Below are positions 1-6,305 of a stretch of DNA of 7,241 bases, one piece after another. The DNA is from CAZCBN01 sp964496975 (lineage in GTDB: Bacteria > Planctomycetota > Phycisphaerae > Phycisphaerales > UBA1924): positions 1-7,241 of the forward strand of contig CAZCBN010000147.1 of assembly GCA_964496975.1 (NCBI GenBank), read 5' to 3'. Under the pieces are notes generated by a model. That model saw nothing but the letters and a program-made list of their open reading frames with translations, was not told the origin of the DNA and ran no database searches. The position numbers and the translations under genes were made by a program. Within the stretch, counting starts at the first letter, position 1, and every line of letters starts with the position of its first letter.

Positions 1-50
1 AGCCACGCCGCGGCCTGCAGAGCGACACGCCCAAGCGCAGCCCCCTCATC

Positions 51-121
51 TCACGGGCACGGATTCGACCCCGCCGGCAGCCGCGTGTTGCCGGTCGTGA
101 TCTCCTGACCACCCCAGTCCA
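51..121 (-). repeat. 71-nt near-identical patch, copy 1 (3' end of pseudopilin A)
   Basis: Copy 1 matches 1703-1773 at 70 of 71 positions, the only difference being 68 (A) against 1720 (T). It covers the last codons and the stop of pseudopilin A. The single difference changes Ser to Thr, so no synonymous site differs inside the patch, whereas synonymous differences resume immediately beyond position 121. Confidence 0.85.
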
Positions 122-1262
122 AGCCCCGCAAGCCGCCGCGCGTCCAGCGATAGCCCTGCGGGAACGCCGCGTTCGGATCGCCAACCGGCTTCGGGTACAG
201 CCCGTTGTCCCACGGCTGGTAGCGGATGCACACCGGGTTCGGCCGCGTCGCGTCGTTCGGGTCCCACCCAGGGTTGGAGTCCCCCGTCTTCCGCGCCGAC
301 ACAGACCCATCGAACGCCGCGACGTTCACCACCGCCTGCGGGTAGTGCCAATACAAAGGCTTCGGCGCCTTCCAGTCATACTCCTCGAAGTACGCCGCCT
401 TGCTCGCCGGGAAGGCCACCTCGCCGAAGCGCCGCGTGATGCCGTCCAACACCTGCGACCATCGCTGCGCGCCCACCGCCGTCACCAGCGTCGACTCGTC
501 CGGCGGCGGCGCGATCCGCGGCCCCGTGCTCCGGTCATGCGTCCACATGTACGTGGTCGTCACGTACGACGACATGAACGGGAAGTGCTCCTGAAACTCC
601 CGGTCGTTCCACGGCGGGTTCTTCGGCAGCACGCTCGGGTCAATCACCCGCGCGAGCGCGTTCGTCTGCGCGTCCAGCAGCGGCTTGTCGTTCGGGCTCG
701 CCATCACCGGGTCCGGCAGGCTCCCCGAAAGGTAATCGACAAGCGTCGTGAACAAGAAGTTCCGGTGCGGCAGCAGCGACCTTGACCCGCCGCCGCCCCC
801 GGGCGAAATGATCCGCGTCGGGCAGATCGGCGACTTGTCGATGATCAACTGACGCAACTGCCACAGCTTCGCGTCGATCGCCGCGGCCGAGCTCGCCGGC
901 GCGCCCGGCAACTGCTGCGTCACCCGCGGCTGGTTGCACCCGTTGGCCGGCGTAAACGTGTACGCCTGCCCCACCGCCAGCACCCAGGAAAAGTTGGCCA
1001 TCGCCTCGTCAAAGTCCGCCGCATAGGTCGCCAGCGCGTTCTGCAACTGCCGCATGTTGCTCTGGCTGACCGACTCCCGCGCACTCGTCCGCGCCTTCCC
1101 CAGCGCCGGCAGCAGGATCCCAATCAGCAGCGCGATGATCGCGATCACCACCAGCAGCTCAATCAGCGTGAACCCGCGCGGCCTCTCGCCGTCGAGCCCC
1201 CCGATCGCACGCCCACCGCGACGACCACCGCTCACCGAACCTGCGCGCCCCATGCGCCCCAT
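51..1262 (-). CDS. Pseudopilin-like protein (prepilin-type N-terminal methylation domain), paralogue A
   Basis: Predicted class III signal protein of the type II secretion/type IV pilin superfamily, 403 aa, exported and anchored by its N-terminal helix. Residues 1-30 are an Arg/Gly-rich leader ending in Gly30. The prepilin peptidase site follows (G30/F31, with Glu at mature position +5), then a hydrophobic helix to about residue 53 and LPALGKAR. The remainder is a large C-terminal domain with four Cys (109, 147, 345, 402) that are all conserved in the neighbouring paralogue, and a WHYPQAVVNVAAFDGS motif (305-320). The domain recalls the H-X9-DG pseudopilins abundant in planctomycetes, but here the spacing is H-X11-DG. 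I chose ATG 1262 because AGGAG lies 7 nt upstream. An in-frame GTG at 1322 would add 20 residues and lacks that support. TGA is at 53-51. It has no close upstream partner; two terminators separate it from paralogue B. The family is clear, the specific role unknown. Confidence 0.88.
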   Translation of the reverse strand: MGRMGRAGSVSGGRRGGRAIGGLDGERPRGFTLIELLVVIAIIALLIGILLPALGKARTSARESVSQSNMRQLQNALATYAADFDEAMANFSWVLAVGQAYTFTPANGCNQPRVTQQLPGAPASSAAAIDAKLWQLRQLIIDKSPICPTRIISPGGGGGSRSLLPHRNFLFTTLVDYLSGSLPDPVMASPNDKPLLDAQTNALARVIDPSVLPKNPPWNDREFQEHFPFMSSYVTTTYMWTHDRSTGPRIAPPPDESTLVTAVGAQRWSQVLDGITRRFGEVAFPASKAAYFEEYDWKAPKPLYWHYPQAVVNVAAFDGSVSARKTGDSNPGWDPNDATRPNPVCIRYQPWDNGLYPKPVGDPNAAFPQGYRWTRGGLRGLDWGGQEITTGNTRLPAGSNPCP

Positions 1263-1269
1263 GTGTGTG

Positions 1270-1274
1270 CTCCT
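1270..1274 (-). promoter_or_regulatory. Shine-Dalgarno site of pseudopilin A
   Basis: On the minus strand this reads AGGAG, 7 nt before ATG 1262. It is the reason for preferring ATG 1262 over the in-frame GTG at 1322 as the start. Confidence 0.7.
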
Positions 1275-1421
1275 GAGAATGACCGCCCGCCGCACCACAC
1301 CCCCCGAGCGACCTGATTTCACCAGTTCTTCGGCGTCCGATCAAGCCTGACTTTGACCTCGCGCCCCACAAAGAGCCTGACCCACCCTGTCCACCCAACG
1401 CCCAGCACCGCGCCCGATCCT

Positions 1422-1451
1422 CCAAAGAAAACAGCCGGCACGGGCCGGCTG
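1422..1451 (-). terminator. Intrinsic terminator-like hairpin upstream of pseudopilin A
   Basis: The arms CAGCCGGC (1432-1439) and GCCGGCTG (1444-1451) form a perfect 8-bp GC-rich stem with a 4-nt loop. On the minus strand the stem is followed directly by TTTTCTTTGG (1431-1422). It lies about 110 nt past the first terminator and about 160 nt before pseudopilin A. It could be a back-up terminator, the 3' end of a small RNA, or an attenuator in the pseudopilin A leader. Confidence 0.6.
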
Positions 1452-1560
1452 AGCAAAGTCACGTCATCTCGAAGACCAACCATTTACTTCCGCGGCGGAT
1501 CCGTGCTGATCTCCGAGGTGATGCGACCATTCGCCCGCGACCCGCTGCAGCGCCACAAGC

Positions 1561-1595
1561 GAGAAAGAAAAACGGGGACCCACTCGGGCCCCCGT
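1561..1595 (-). terminator. Intrinsic terminator of the dockerin-pseudopilin B transcript
   Basis: The arms ACGGGG (1572-1577) and CCCCGT (1590-1595) pair. After one A/C mismatch, CCC (1579-1581) pairs with GGG (1586-1588) around a 4-nt loop. On the minus strand the stem runs into TTTTTCTTTC, the U-rich tract of a Rho-independent terminator. The hairpin begins about 108 nt after the pseudopilin B stop codon, and the tract lies on the downstream side only for minus-strand transcription. Confidence 0.78.
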
Positions 1596-1702
1596 CATCT
1601 CGTCCTGTGACATCTGCTCTGCTCGGCCTCTTTGCCGAACAACGCGCCGCATCACCAAACCGCGGCCGTCATGTCAACGCGCTGAATCGCAACACCCACG
1701 CC

Positions 1703-1773
1703 TCACGGGCACGGATTCGTCCCCGCCGGCAGCCGCGTGTTGCCGGTCGTGATCTCCTGACCACCCCAGTCCA
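1703..1773 (-). repeat. 71-nt near-identical patch, copy 2 (3' end of pseudopilin B)
   Basis: This is the partner of 51-121 in the same orientation, 1652 nt away. It encodes the same C-terminal segment, DWGGQEITTGNTRLPAG(S/T)NPCP, in both paralogues. Confidence 0.85.
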
Positions 1774-2830
1774 CGCCACGAAGCCCGCCACGCGTCCAAC
1801 GATAACCCTGCGGGAAGCGAAGGTCGGCCTGACCCACCGGCGGCGGGTACAGCTGCGCATCGGGCGGGGTGTACTGAATGCACACGACGGCCGAAGTGTT
1901 CGGGGCCGTCGGCGACCAGCCCGGGTTGGAATCGCCGGTCGTCCGAGCAACAGCGGAGCCGTCGAACGCCGCGACGTTCACCCGTGCCTGCGGGTAGTGC
2001 CAAAACACCGGATTGCTCGGCTTCCAGTCGTACTCATCGAAAAAGTACGCCTTGCTCGCCGGGAACGCGACTTGGCTGAACTTCCGCGAAACCGTGAAGG
2101 TCGCCGTCGGATCGCCACGCACGAACACGAGCGTCGAGTTGTCCGTCGGCGGATCGATGAAGTTGCCCGTCGTCCCGCCCCCGGCCGGCGGCTCAGGCGA
2201 CCACGCATAGGAAGTCGTCACGTACGAAGAGGAAAACGGCCAGTGTGCCTGCGTCCGCGGGTCACGGAATGGGCTGGACGGGTCATTCGGCACCAGCGAC
2301 TGATCGATCTGCCCGGTGGCAAGAAAGGAGTCGGTCACGTCCAGCAGCGCCTTGTCGTTCGGGTTCACCATCACGGGATCGGGCAGGGTGCCCGAGAGAT
2401 ACGTCGCAACCAAGTTGAAGTACCACCGGCGGTGCGGGATCAACTGCGCTCCGCCCGGCTGCCGGATCGTGTCCGGAGGACACGCCTTGGAGTTGTCGAT
2501 GATGATCTGTCGCAGCTGGAACATCTGCGCCAACAGACCACTCCCCGGGGCCATGCTCAACAGCTGCGAAACCGGTTGCGGGCAGTTCGGCCCAATCGGA
2601 GAGAACACCCGAGTCTCCTGCCGACGCCACGAGAAGTTCGGGATGCTGTCGTCAAAGTCCGCCGAGTACGCCGCAACCGCCGTCTGCAGCTGCTTCATGT
2701 TCGACAGGCTCACCGCCTCCCGCGCCCCGCTCCGTGCCTTCCCCAGCGCCGGCAGCAAGATCCCGATCAGCAGCGCGATGATCGCGATCACCACCAGCAG
2801 CTCGATCAAAGTAAACGCATGACGCTTCAT
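1703..2830 (-). CDS. Pseudopilin-like protein (prepilin-type N-terminal methylation domain), paralogue B
   Basis: 375-aa pseudopilin-family protein, paralogous to the gene at 51-1262. The leader is only MKRHA, so the predicted prepilin peptidase site is A5/F6 with Glu at +5. Alanine at -1 replaces the usual glycine. The N-terminal helix (6-28) and LPALGKAR match paralogue A. The C-terminal domain keeps the four Cys (83, 117, 317, 374), VAFPASKAYFFDEYDWK (254-270), WHYPQARVNVAAFDGS (277-292, H-X11-DG spacing) and TGDSNPGW. The last 37 residues differ from paralogue A at only two positions; the middle is much more divergent. ATG 2830 has AAGGA 5 nt upstream. The gene starts 15 nt after the dockerin-protein stop, so the two are probably co-transcribed, and an intrinsic terminator follows about 108 nt after its own stop. 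It is likely a membrane-anchored, periplasm- or surface-exposed fibre subunit or minor pseudopilin; the exact role is unknown. Confidence 0.9.
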   Translation of the reverse strand: MKRHAFTLIELLVVIAIIALLIGILLPALGKARSGAREAVSLSNMKQLQTAVAAYSADFDDSIPNFSWRRQETRVFSPIGPNCPQPVSQLLSMAPGSGLLAQMFQLRQIIIDNSKACPPDTIRQPGGAQLIPHRRWYFNLVATYLSGTLPDPVMVNPNDKALLDVTDSFLATGQIDQSLVPNDPSSPFRDPRTQAHWPFSSSYVTTSYAWSPEPPAGGGTTGNFIDPPTDNSTLVFVRGDPTATFTVSRKFSQVAFPASKAYFFDEYDWKPSNPVFWHYPQARVNVAAFDGSAVARTTGDSNPGWSPTAPNTSAVVCIQYTPPDAQLYPPPVGQADLRFPQGYRWTRGGLRGVDWGGQEITTGNTRLPAGTNPCP

Positions 2831-2835
2831 GTGAT

Positions 2836-2840
2836 TCCTT
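2836..2840 (-). promoter_or_regulatory. Shine-Dalgarno site of pseudopilin B
   Basis: The minus strand reads AAGGA, 5 nt before ATG 2830. It lies inside the 15-nt gap after the dockerin-protein stop, so ribosomes finishing the upstream gene pass over it. Translational coupling is possible. Confidence 0.65.
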
Positions 2841-2845
2841 GCAAA

Positions 2846-4621
2846 TCAGGGAGAACGACCATCAACATAGCACGGGCCAGTACAACCGACGTCGAGAGCC
2901 GCAAGAAAGGAGAACAGATCGAATGTGTCAAACAACCCATCGCCGTCAACATCCGCCCTCGGATCAAGTTGATCCAAAGCACCAAGGAAGTCAAAGAGGT
3001 CAAAGCCATCACCGAATACTCTATCGCCGTTAAAATCGGCCAGACACGGGAACACGCGGCCGCGGAGATAGGCGGTCTCAATCTGTCCCGGCGAAAACTC
3101 GAGAGCCACCGGGACGACAACGAAGCCAGAGTTCGACCAGAATGAACCTCTGCCGTCGCTTGACGACACAAACAACGGCATCCTGTTGGACAGTCCCGCC
3201 GCGTCTCGAAAGCCGGGCAACACGCGCCCGACAGAACGCACCGTGACATCGGCAGTGATGCCGTCGAAGTTCGCCGTAATCTCATCACCCTCTGTCAGGA
3301 TCGGTGTCGCGCTACCGTCGGGTGACAAAAGGGCCAGCGTCGCTTGAAACTCGGCGAAGTCGTTGACGAACGGAGTGCTCGTTTCGAGGTAAACCACTTC
3401 GTCGCAGTCGTTCAGCGCGGCAGGGGAGATGTTCCGGACGACACTCCCAACGATCACACTGGGAAGATCACGCGCGGTTGCCACGACCGCCGGGCTCCCC
3501 TCTCTTTCGAAGACCAGAACTGCGCGGGCCTGCGGACTGCCATCGGAGATAACCGCTTGCCCCGCGATGAGCGTGCCGCGATCGTTGGCCGCAACTTGGG
3601 AGCTCCCGTCGACGACGGAATAGGTGCCGCCCGACAATGTCGGGAGCGAGGAACCTGGCTCGACGACCAACTGGCTTTCGACCAAGCCACCGTCAATGGT
3701 CAGGCGACTGACGCTGCCCGTACCGGTCTCAGAAGAAACCACACCTCGGCCGAGAACAGCCGCGTTTGTCGTCTGGCTGCTGCGGCCCATCGACAAAAAA
3801 TCCCCGGTACCAAAAGAAGACGTCGAAATGGGCCTTGAATCAAGCAGGACGGGTTGAGGGACGAGGAGATAAAGCCGCTCAAGATCGCCGGCAAGCCCCC
3901 CTACTTCTACAGTAAAGGCTGCACCCAAGCCAGATGTGTTCACGGATGACGCGGTGGCCTCGCCCGCCACGTCACCGCGAAACTGAAAAGCAGGCGTCGC
4001 CAGATCGGTGTTGATCGAGTAAACACCGTTGGTGGCTCCGTTCAACGACTCACAGGAGAACGCGAAGCCGAATCGATCGATGCTGTTGAACGACGTCGAC
4101 AATAGCGGTCCATCACCACCATCGCTTGCGCAATTCTCCGAAAGCACAAAAGATGTGAAGTCGCCAACGCCATCCTCAGCAAACAAGCCTTCCAGACGCG
4201 TCTGACCATCGACGAGGGGTGCGCCGTACACGACCCTCCCCTCCGATGAAACGCCACGCCATCCCAAATCCGTGACCGACGAGGTCGGCGGAAGGGCTTC
4301 ACCCGCAGGCGGCAGCCCGGGCGTCAGCAACGGATCAAGTTGGACGTCACCGGAGGCGTTAACCCGAGCGGCCACCAAACTGACGCGTCCGGAACCCGGA
4401 ACCGCCTGTACGGGAAACACTGCGTCCCCATTTTCCGCGACGTTGACGACCAGCGGTCCCGGGAATGAGATGATGCGACCAGGTTCCAACGCTCCGTCCG
4501 TGGCCACAAACTCCTGACCGTCGACAAACAGGACGTCCCAGGAAACAGTGACCTGCCCTACCGCAAATTGACAGCAAAGCGAGAGAGGTACACAGGCGAC
4601 GCCGAAAAGAATCCGAGTCAT
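2846..4621 (-). CDS. Secreted beta-rich protein with C-terminal GC-type dockerin-like domain
   Basis: 591-aa exported protein. Residues 1-22 form a Sec signal peptide (MTR, hydrophobic core, AVG/Q cleavage); no proper lipobox is present. Residues 23 to about 520 show no enzyme motif that I recognise. They are rich in Gly, Ser, Val and short beta-like units of the pattern N-x-G-x-V-x-F (e.g. ENGDAVF near 63, SSEGRVVY near 125, NDRGTLI near 346), and ILTEGDEI near 441 resembles the repeats of planctomycete and myxobacterial surface proteins. Residues 526-580 are a dockerin-like pair of calcium loops: ADFNGDRVFGDGFDLFDFL and ADVDGDGLFDTFDLFSFL, ending in Gly579-Cys580 with Cys526 at the front. 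A 11-residue tail (CTGPCY... region) follows the GC. The first loop has one extra residue. ATG 4621 is preferred over ATG 4636 because it gives a normal short signal-peptide N-region and has a GGGGGA 7 nt upstream. A pseudopilin gene follows 15 nt downstream. Its ligand is unknown. Confidence 0.82.
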   Translation of the reverse strand: MTRILFGVACVPLSLCCQFAVGQVTVSWDVLFVDGQEFVATDGALEPGRIISFPGPLVVNVAENGDAVFPVQAVPGSGRVSLVAARVNASGDVQLDPLLTPGLPPAGEALPPTSSVTDLGWRGVSSEGRVVYGAPLVDGQTRLEGLFAEDGVGDFTSFVLSENCASDGGDGPLLSTSFNSIDRFGFAFSCESLNGATNGVYSINTDLATPAFQFRGDVAGEATASSVNTSGLGAAFTVEVGGLAGDLERLYLLVPQPVLLDSRPISTSSFGTGDFLSMGRSSQTTNAAVLGRGVVSSETGTGSVSRLTIDGGLVESQLVVEPGSSLPTLSGGTYSVVDGSSQVAANDRGTLIAGQAVISDGSPQARAVLVFEREGSPAVVATARDLPSVIVGSVVRNISPAALNDCDEVVYLETSTPFVNDFAEFQATLALLSPDGSATPILTEGDEITANFDGITADVTVRSVGRVLPGFRDAAGLSNRMPLFVSSSDGRGSFWSNSGFVVVPVALEFSPGQIETAYLRGRVFPCLADFNGDRVFGDGFDLFDFLGALDQLDPRADVDGDGLFDTFDLFSFLAALDVGCTGPCYVDGRSP

Positions 4622-4788
4622 TCCACTTTCCCCCATTCAGTGCCGAGCCAACATTTGGTATTCACGTACACGGTACTCAGGAATCGCTAACGGAGCAAGC
4701 ACCGGGAGCCGCCGGAGGCACAGCGACACCCGACCCGCAACAGCCACCCGGGGCCACGGCCGCCGCGCCCGAACACCCGATACGGCGC
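4622..4788. other. 167-nt intergenic region before the dockerin-protein gene
   Basis: It separates the sugar transferase stop (4789) from the dockerin-protein start. I see no hairpin followed by a T tract on the minus strand, so the sugar transferase transcript has no visible intrinsic terminator here. The stretch near 4650-4690 is clearly less GC-rich than its surroundings, as promoters often are. The best pair on the minus strand, TTGCTC then TACCGT at 17 nt spacing, is too weak to call. Confidence 0.4.
4629..4634 (-). promoter_or_regulatory. Probable ribosome binding site of the dockerin protein
   Basis: The minus strand reads GGGGGA, 7 nt before ATG 4621. It is imperfect, but nothing similar precedes the alternative ATG at 4636, where the upstream bases are GGCACTGA. 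Confidence 0.4.
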
Positions 4789-6261
4789 TCAGTGGGCGTT
4801 GCGATGCACGAAGCCTCGGAAAATTGTCATGAACAAAATGCGAACGTCAAACCAGATCGACCAGTGACGCACATAGAACAGGTCGTACTGCAGCCGCTTC
4901 CGCAGGCTCGTGTCCCCCCGAAGCCCGTTCACCTGCGCCCACCCCGTCATCCCCGCCTTCACGTGCTGCCGAAGCATGTACCCGCGCCAGTCGTCGCGGA
5001 ACCGCTCGATCAGCTCGGGCCGCTCCGGCCTCGGGCCCACCAGGCTCATCCGCCCCGACAGCACGTTGAACAACTGCGGCAGCTCGTCCAGGCTGGACCG
5101 CCGCAAAAACCGACCGATCGGCGTCACCCGCGGGTCGTCCCGACGCGTCCATACCGGCTCGGCGTGGCTGTCCCGTTTCCCCGCCACGGCGTACATCGTC
5201 CGGAACTTGTAGATCTTGAACACCTCCCCGTTCAGCCCCACGCGACGCTGCTTGAAGATCGCCTTTCCCGGGCTCGTCAGGCGGATCGCCACCGCGATCA
5301 ACGCCATCGGCACCGCGAACATCGCCAGCGCCACCACCGCCCCCAAAATGTCCAGCGCCCGCTTCTGCACCCCGCCCACCCCGTACACCGGCGACTCCCG
5401 GTAGCTCAGGATCGGCATCCCCTCCAGCTCGCTCACCGTCATCGCGCTCGGCAGGTACCGCGGGTGCACGTCCGGCACGATGCGCACGTCGAGCGCAAAC
5501 CGCTCCAGCCGCCGCAGAATCTCCGCCATCCGCGCCGCCTTGCTGCCGGGGATCGCGATGTACACCGCGTCCACCTCGTGCTGCTCCAGCGTGCGCTCAA
5601 GGTCCGCAAGCCCCCCCCGCACCGGCCGGCCCAGGCACTGGTCCCGCCGCGTCTGGTCGTGGTGGCTCACAAAGTACGCCACCTCCAGCCCCGTCCATGA
5701 GTTCCGCCCCAGCGTGCGCGCCGCGATCTGCCCGAGCCGCCCCGTGCCGATCACCAGCACGTGCCGCAGGTTCCAGCCGCGCGAGCGCAGATGCCGCACC
5801 CCGAGCCGGAACACCACCCGGTGCACCACCAGCATCACCGGCAGCAGCACCGCGAGCGCGCCCATCTGCAACCGGGGCGAGTCAAACCGCGCCAGCGGCG
5901 CCACCGGGGCGGCGCCGAGCGCGCGCTCGCTCTCGGTCACCACCTGGTTGCCCACCGCCCACAGCACCACCACCACCACCACGAGCGACACCGCCGACGC
6001 CTTGCCCACCTGCCCGATCTCGCCCACCAGGCTCCGGTCTCGCCGGGGCCGGTAGAGCCCGAAGGCCCGCATCGCGTAGACCGCGATCGGCACGATGAAC
6101 AGCACCAGCGGTTCTTTGAAAAAGCCCTCCCAGCTCAGGGGCCACTCTTCGCCCCGGCCGAGCACCCGCACCGCCCACGCCCCGTACGCCGCCGCCGCCA
6201 CCACCGCCGCGTCGGCCGCCACCAAAAGCGTCGCGAAGAGTTGTTGACGCTGCTTGAGCAT
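4789..6261 (-). CDS. Polyisoprenyl-phosphate hexose-1-phosphate transferase (exopolysaccharide initiation, WcaJ/EPS sugar transferase family)
   Basis: 490-aa inner-membrane enzyme that moves a sugar-1-phosphate from a nucleotide sugar (often UDP-glucose or UDP-galactose in this family) to undecaprenyl phosphate, the first step in building a lipid-linked glycan. Four hydrophobic segments (about 8-32, 52-70, 87-107, 133-153) precede a Rossmann-like CoA-binding-type domain with VLVIGTGRLGQ (168-178). The catalytic bacterial sugar transferase domain runs from about 298 to 490: membrane helix 303-327, KFRTM (352-356), SSLDELPQ with the Asp392-Glu393 pair, SLVGPRPERPE (406-416), GMTGWAQVNG (437-446) and YDLFYVRHWS (459-468). 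All expected motifs are intact and the length is normal for the family. ATG 6261 has GAGG 5 nt upstream and gives the typical MLKxRQ opening; an in-frame GTG at 6294 is possible. The sugar specificity cannot be read from the sequence. No glycosyltransferase partner is visible in the window. Confidence 0.93.
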   Translation of the reverse strand: MLKQRQQLFATLLVAADAAVVAAAAYGAWAVRVLGRGEEWPLSWEGFFKEPLVLFIVPIAVYAMRAFGLYRPRRDRSLVGEIGQVGKASAVSLVVVVVVLWAVGNQVVTESERALGAAPVAPLARFDSPRLQMGALAVLLPVMLVVHRVVFRLGVRHLRSRGWNLRHVLVIGTGRLGQIAARTLGRNSWTGLEVAYFVSHHDQTRRDQCLGRPVRGGLADLERTLEQHEVDAVYIAIPGSKAARMAEILRRLERFALDVRIVPDVHPRYLPSAMTVSELEGMPILSYRESPVYGVGGVQKRALDILGAVVALAMFAVPMALIAVAIRLTSPGKAIFKQRRVGLNGEVFKIYKFRTMYAVAGKRDSHAEPVWTRRDDPRVTPIGRFLRRSSLDELPQLFNVLSGRMSLVGPRPERPELIERFRDDWRGYMLRQHVKAGMTGWAQVNGLRGDTSLRKRLQYDLFYVRHWSIWFDVRILFMTIFRGFVHRNAH

Positions 6262-6266
6262 CCGAG

Positions 6267-6270
6267 CCTC
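6267..6270 (-). promoter_or_regulatory. Ribosome binding site of the sugar transferase
   Basis: The minus strand reads GAGG, 5 nt before ATG 6261. A small palindrome (GGGGC-TCC-GCCCC, 6278-6290) lies just upstream; it would be coding if GTG 6294 were the start, and is better explained as leader sequence. Confidence 0.5.
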
Positions 6271-6305
6271 GGGTTCTGGGGCTCCGCCCCGCACGATGCC
6301 GTCCC

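Larger units (their letters stand above)
1263..1702. other. 440-nt intergenic region between the two pseudopilin genes
   Basis: No convincing gene lies here. It holds two minus-strand terminator hairpins (1561-1595 and 1422-1451), about 110 nt between them, and about 160 nt from the second hairpin to pseudopilin A. That last stretch must carry the promoter of pseudopilin A if the terminators work, but I see no good -35/-10 pair in it. A TTGACA hexamer occurs on the minus strand at 1677-1672, but a matching -10 is poor (TGATGC at 17 nt spacing). Confidence 0.6.

Noticed and set aside
1..49. A minus-strand frame starting at ATG 49, one base after the pseudopilin A stop, and open to the left edge
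   Set aside because: Only 16 codons are visible, with no ribosome site; a downstream gene is possible but cannot be supported.
1263..1322. N-terminal extension of pseudopilin A from GTG 1322
   Set aside because: There is no ribosome site before the GTG, while AGGAG stands at ideal distance from ATG 1262. The added residues would put an implausibly long 50-residue stretch before the cleavage site.
1319..1483. A 54-codon minus-strand frame (ATG 1483, TGA 1321-1319) whose stop overlaps the GTG at 1322 as GTGA
   Set aside because: It reads straight through the second terminator hairpin, its codons often end in A or T unlike the neighbouring genes, and the protein has no recognisable feature. 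It could be a leader peptide, but nothing in the sequence supports translation.
1672..1677. TTGACA hexamer (minus strand) as a promoter -35
   Set aside because: At 17 nt spacing the -10 candidate is TGATGC, which matches poorly, and it lies just after the pseudopilin B stop and before a terminator.
1607..3145. A 512-codon plus-strand open frame
   Set aside because: It lies antisense to pseudopilin B and the dockerin gene, is dominated by Arg, Pro and His, and has no domain; it is a typical shadow of GC-rich coding DNA.
6278..6290. Short palindrome GGGGC-TCC-GCCCC as a terminator
   Set aside because: The stem is only 5 bp with no T tract, and this palindrome is common by chance in GC-rich genomes.
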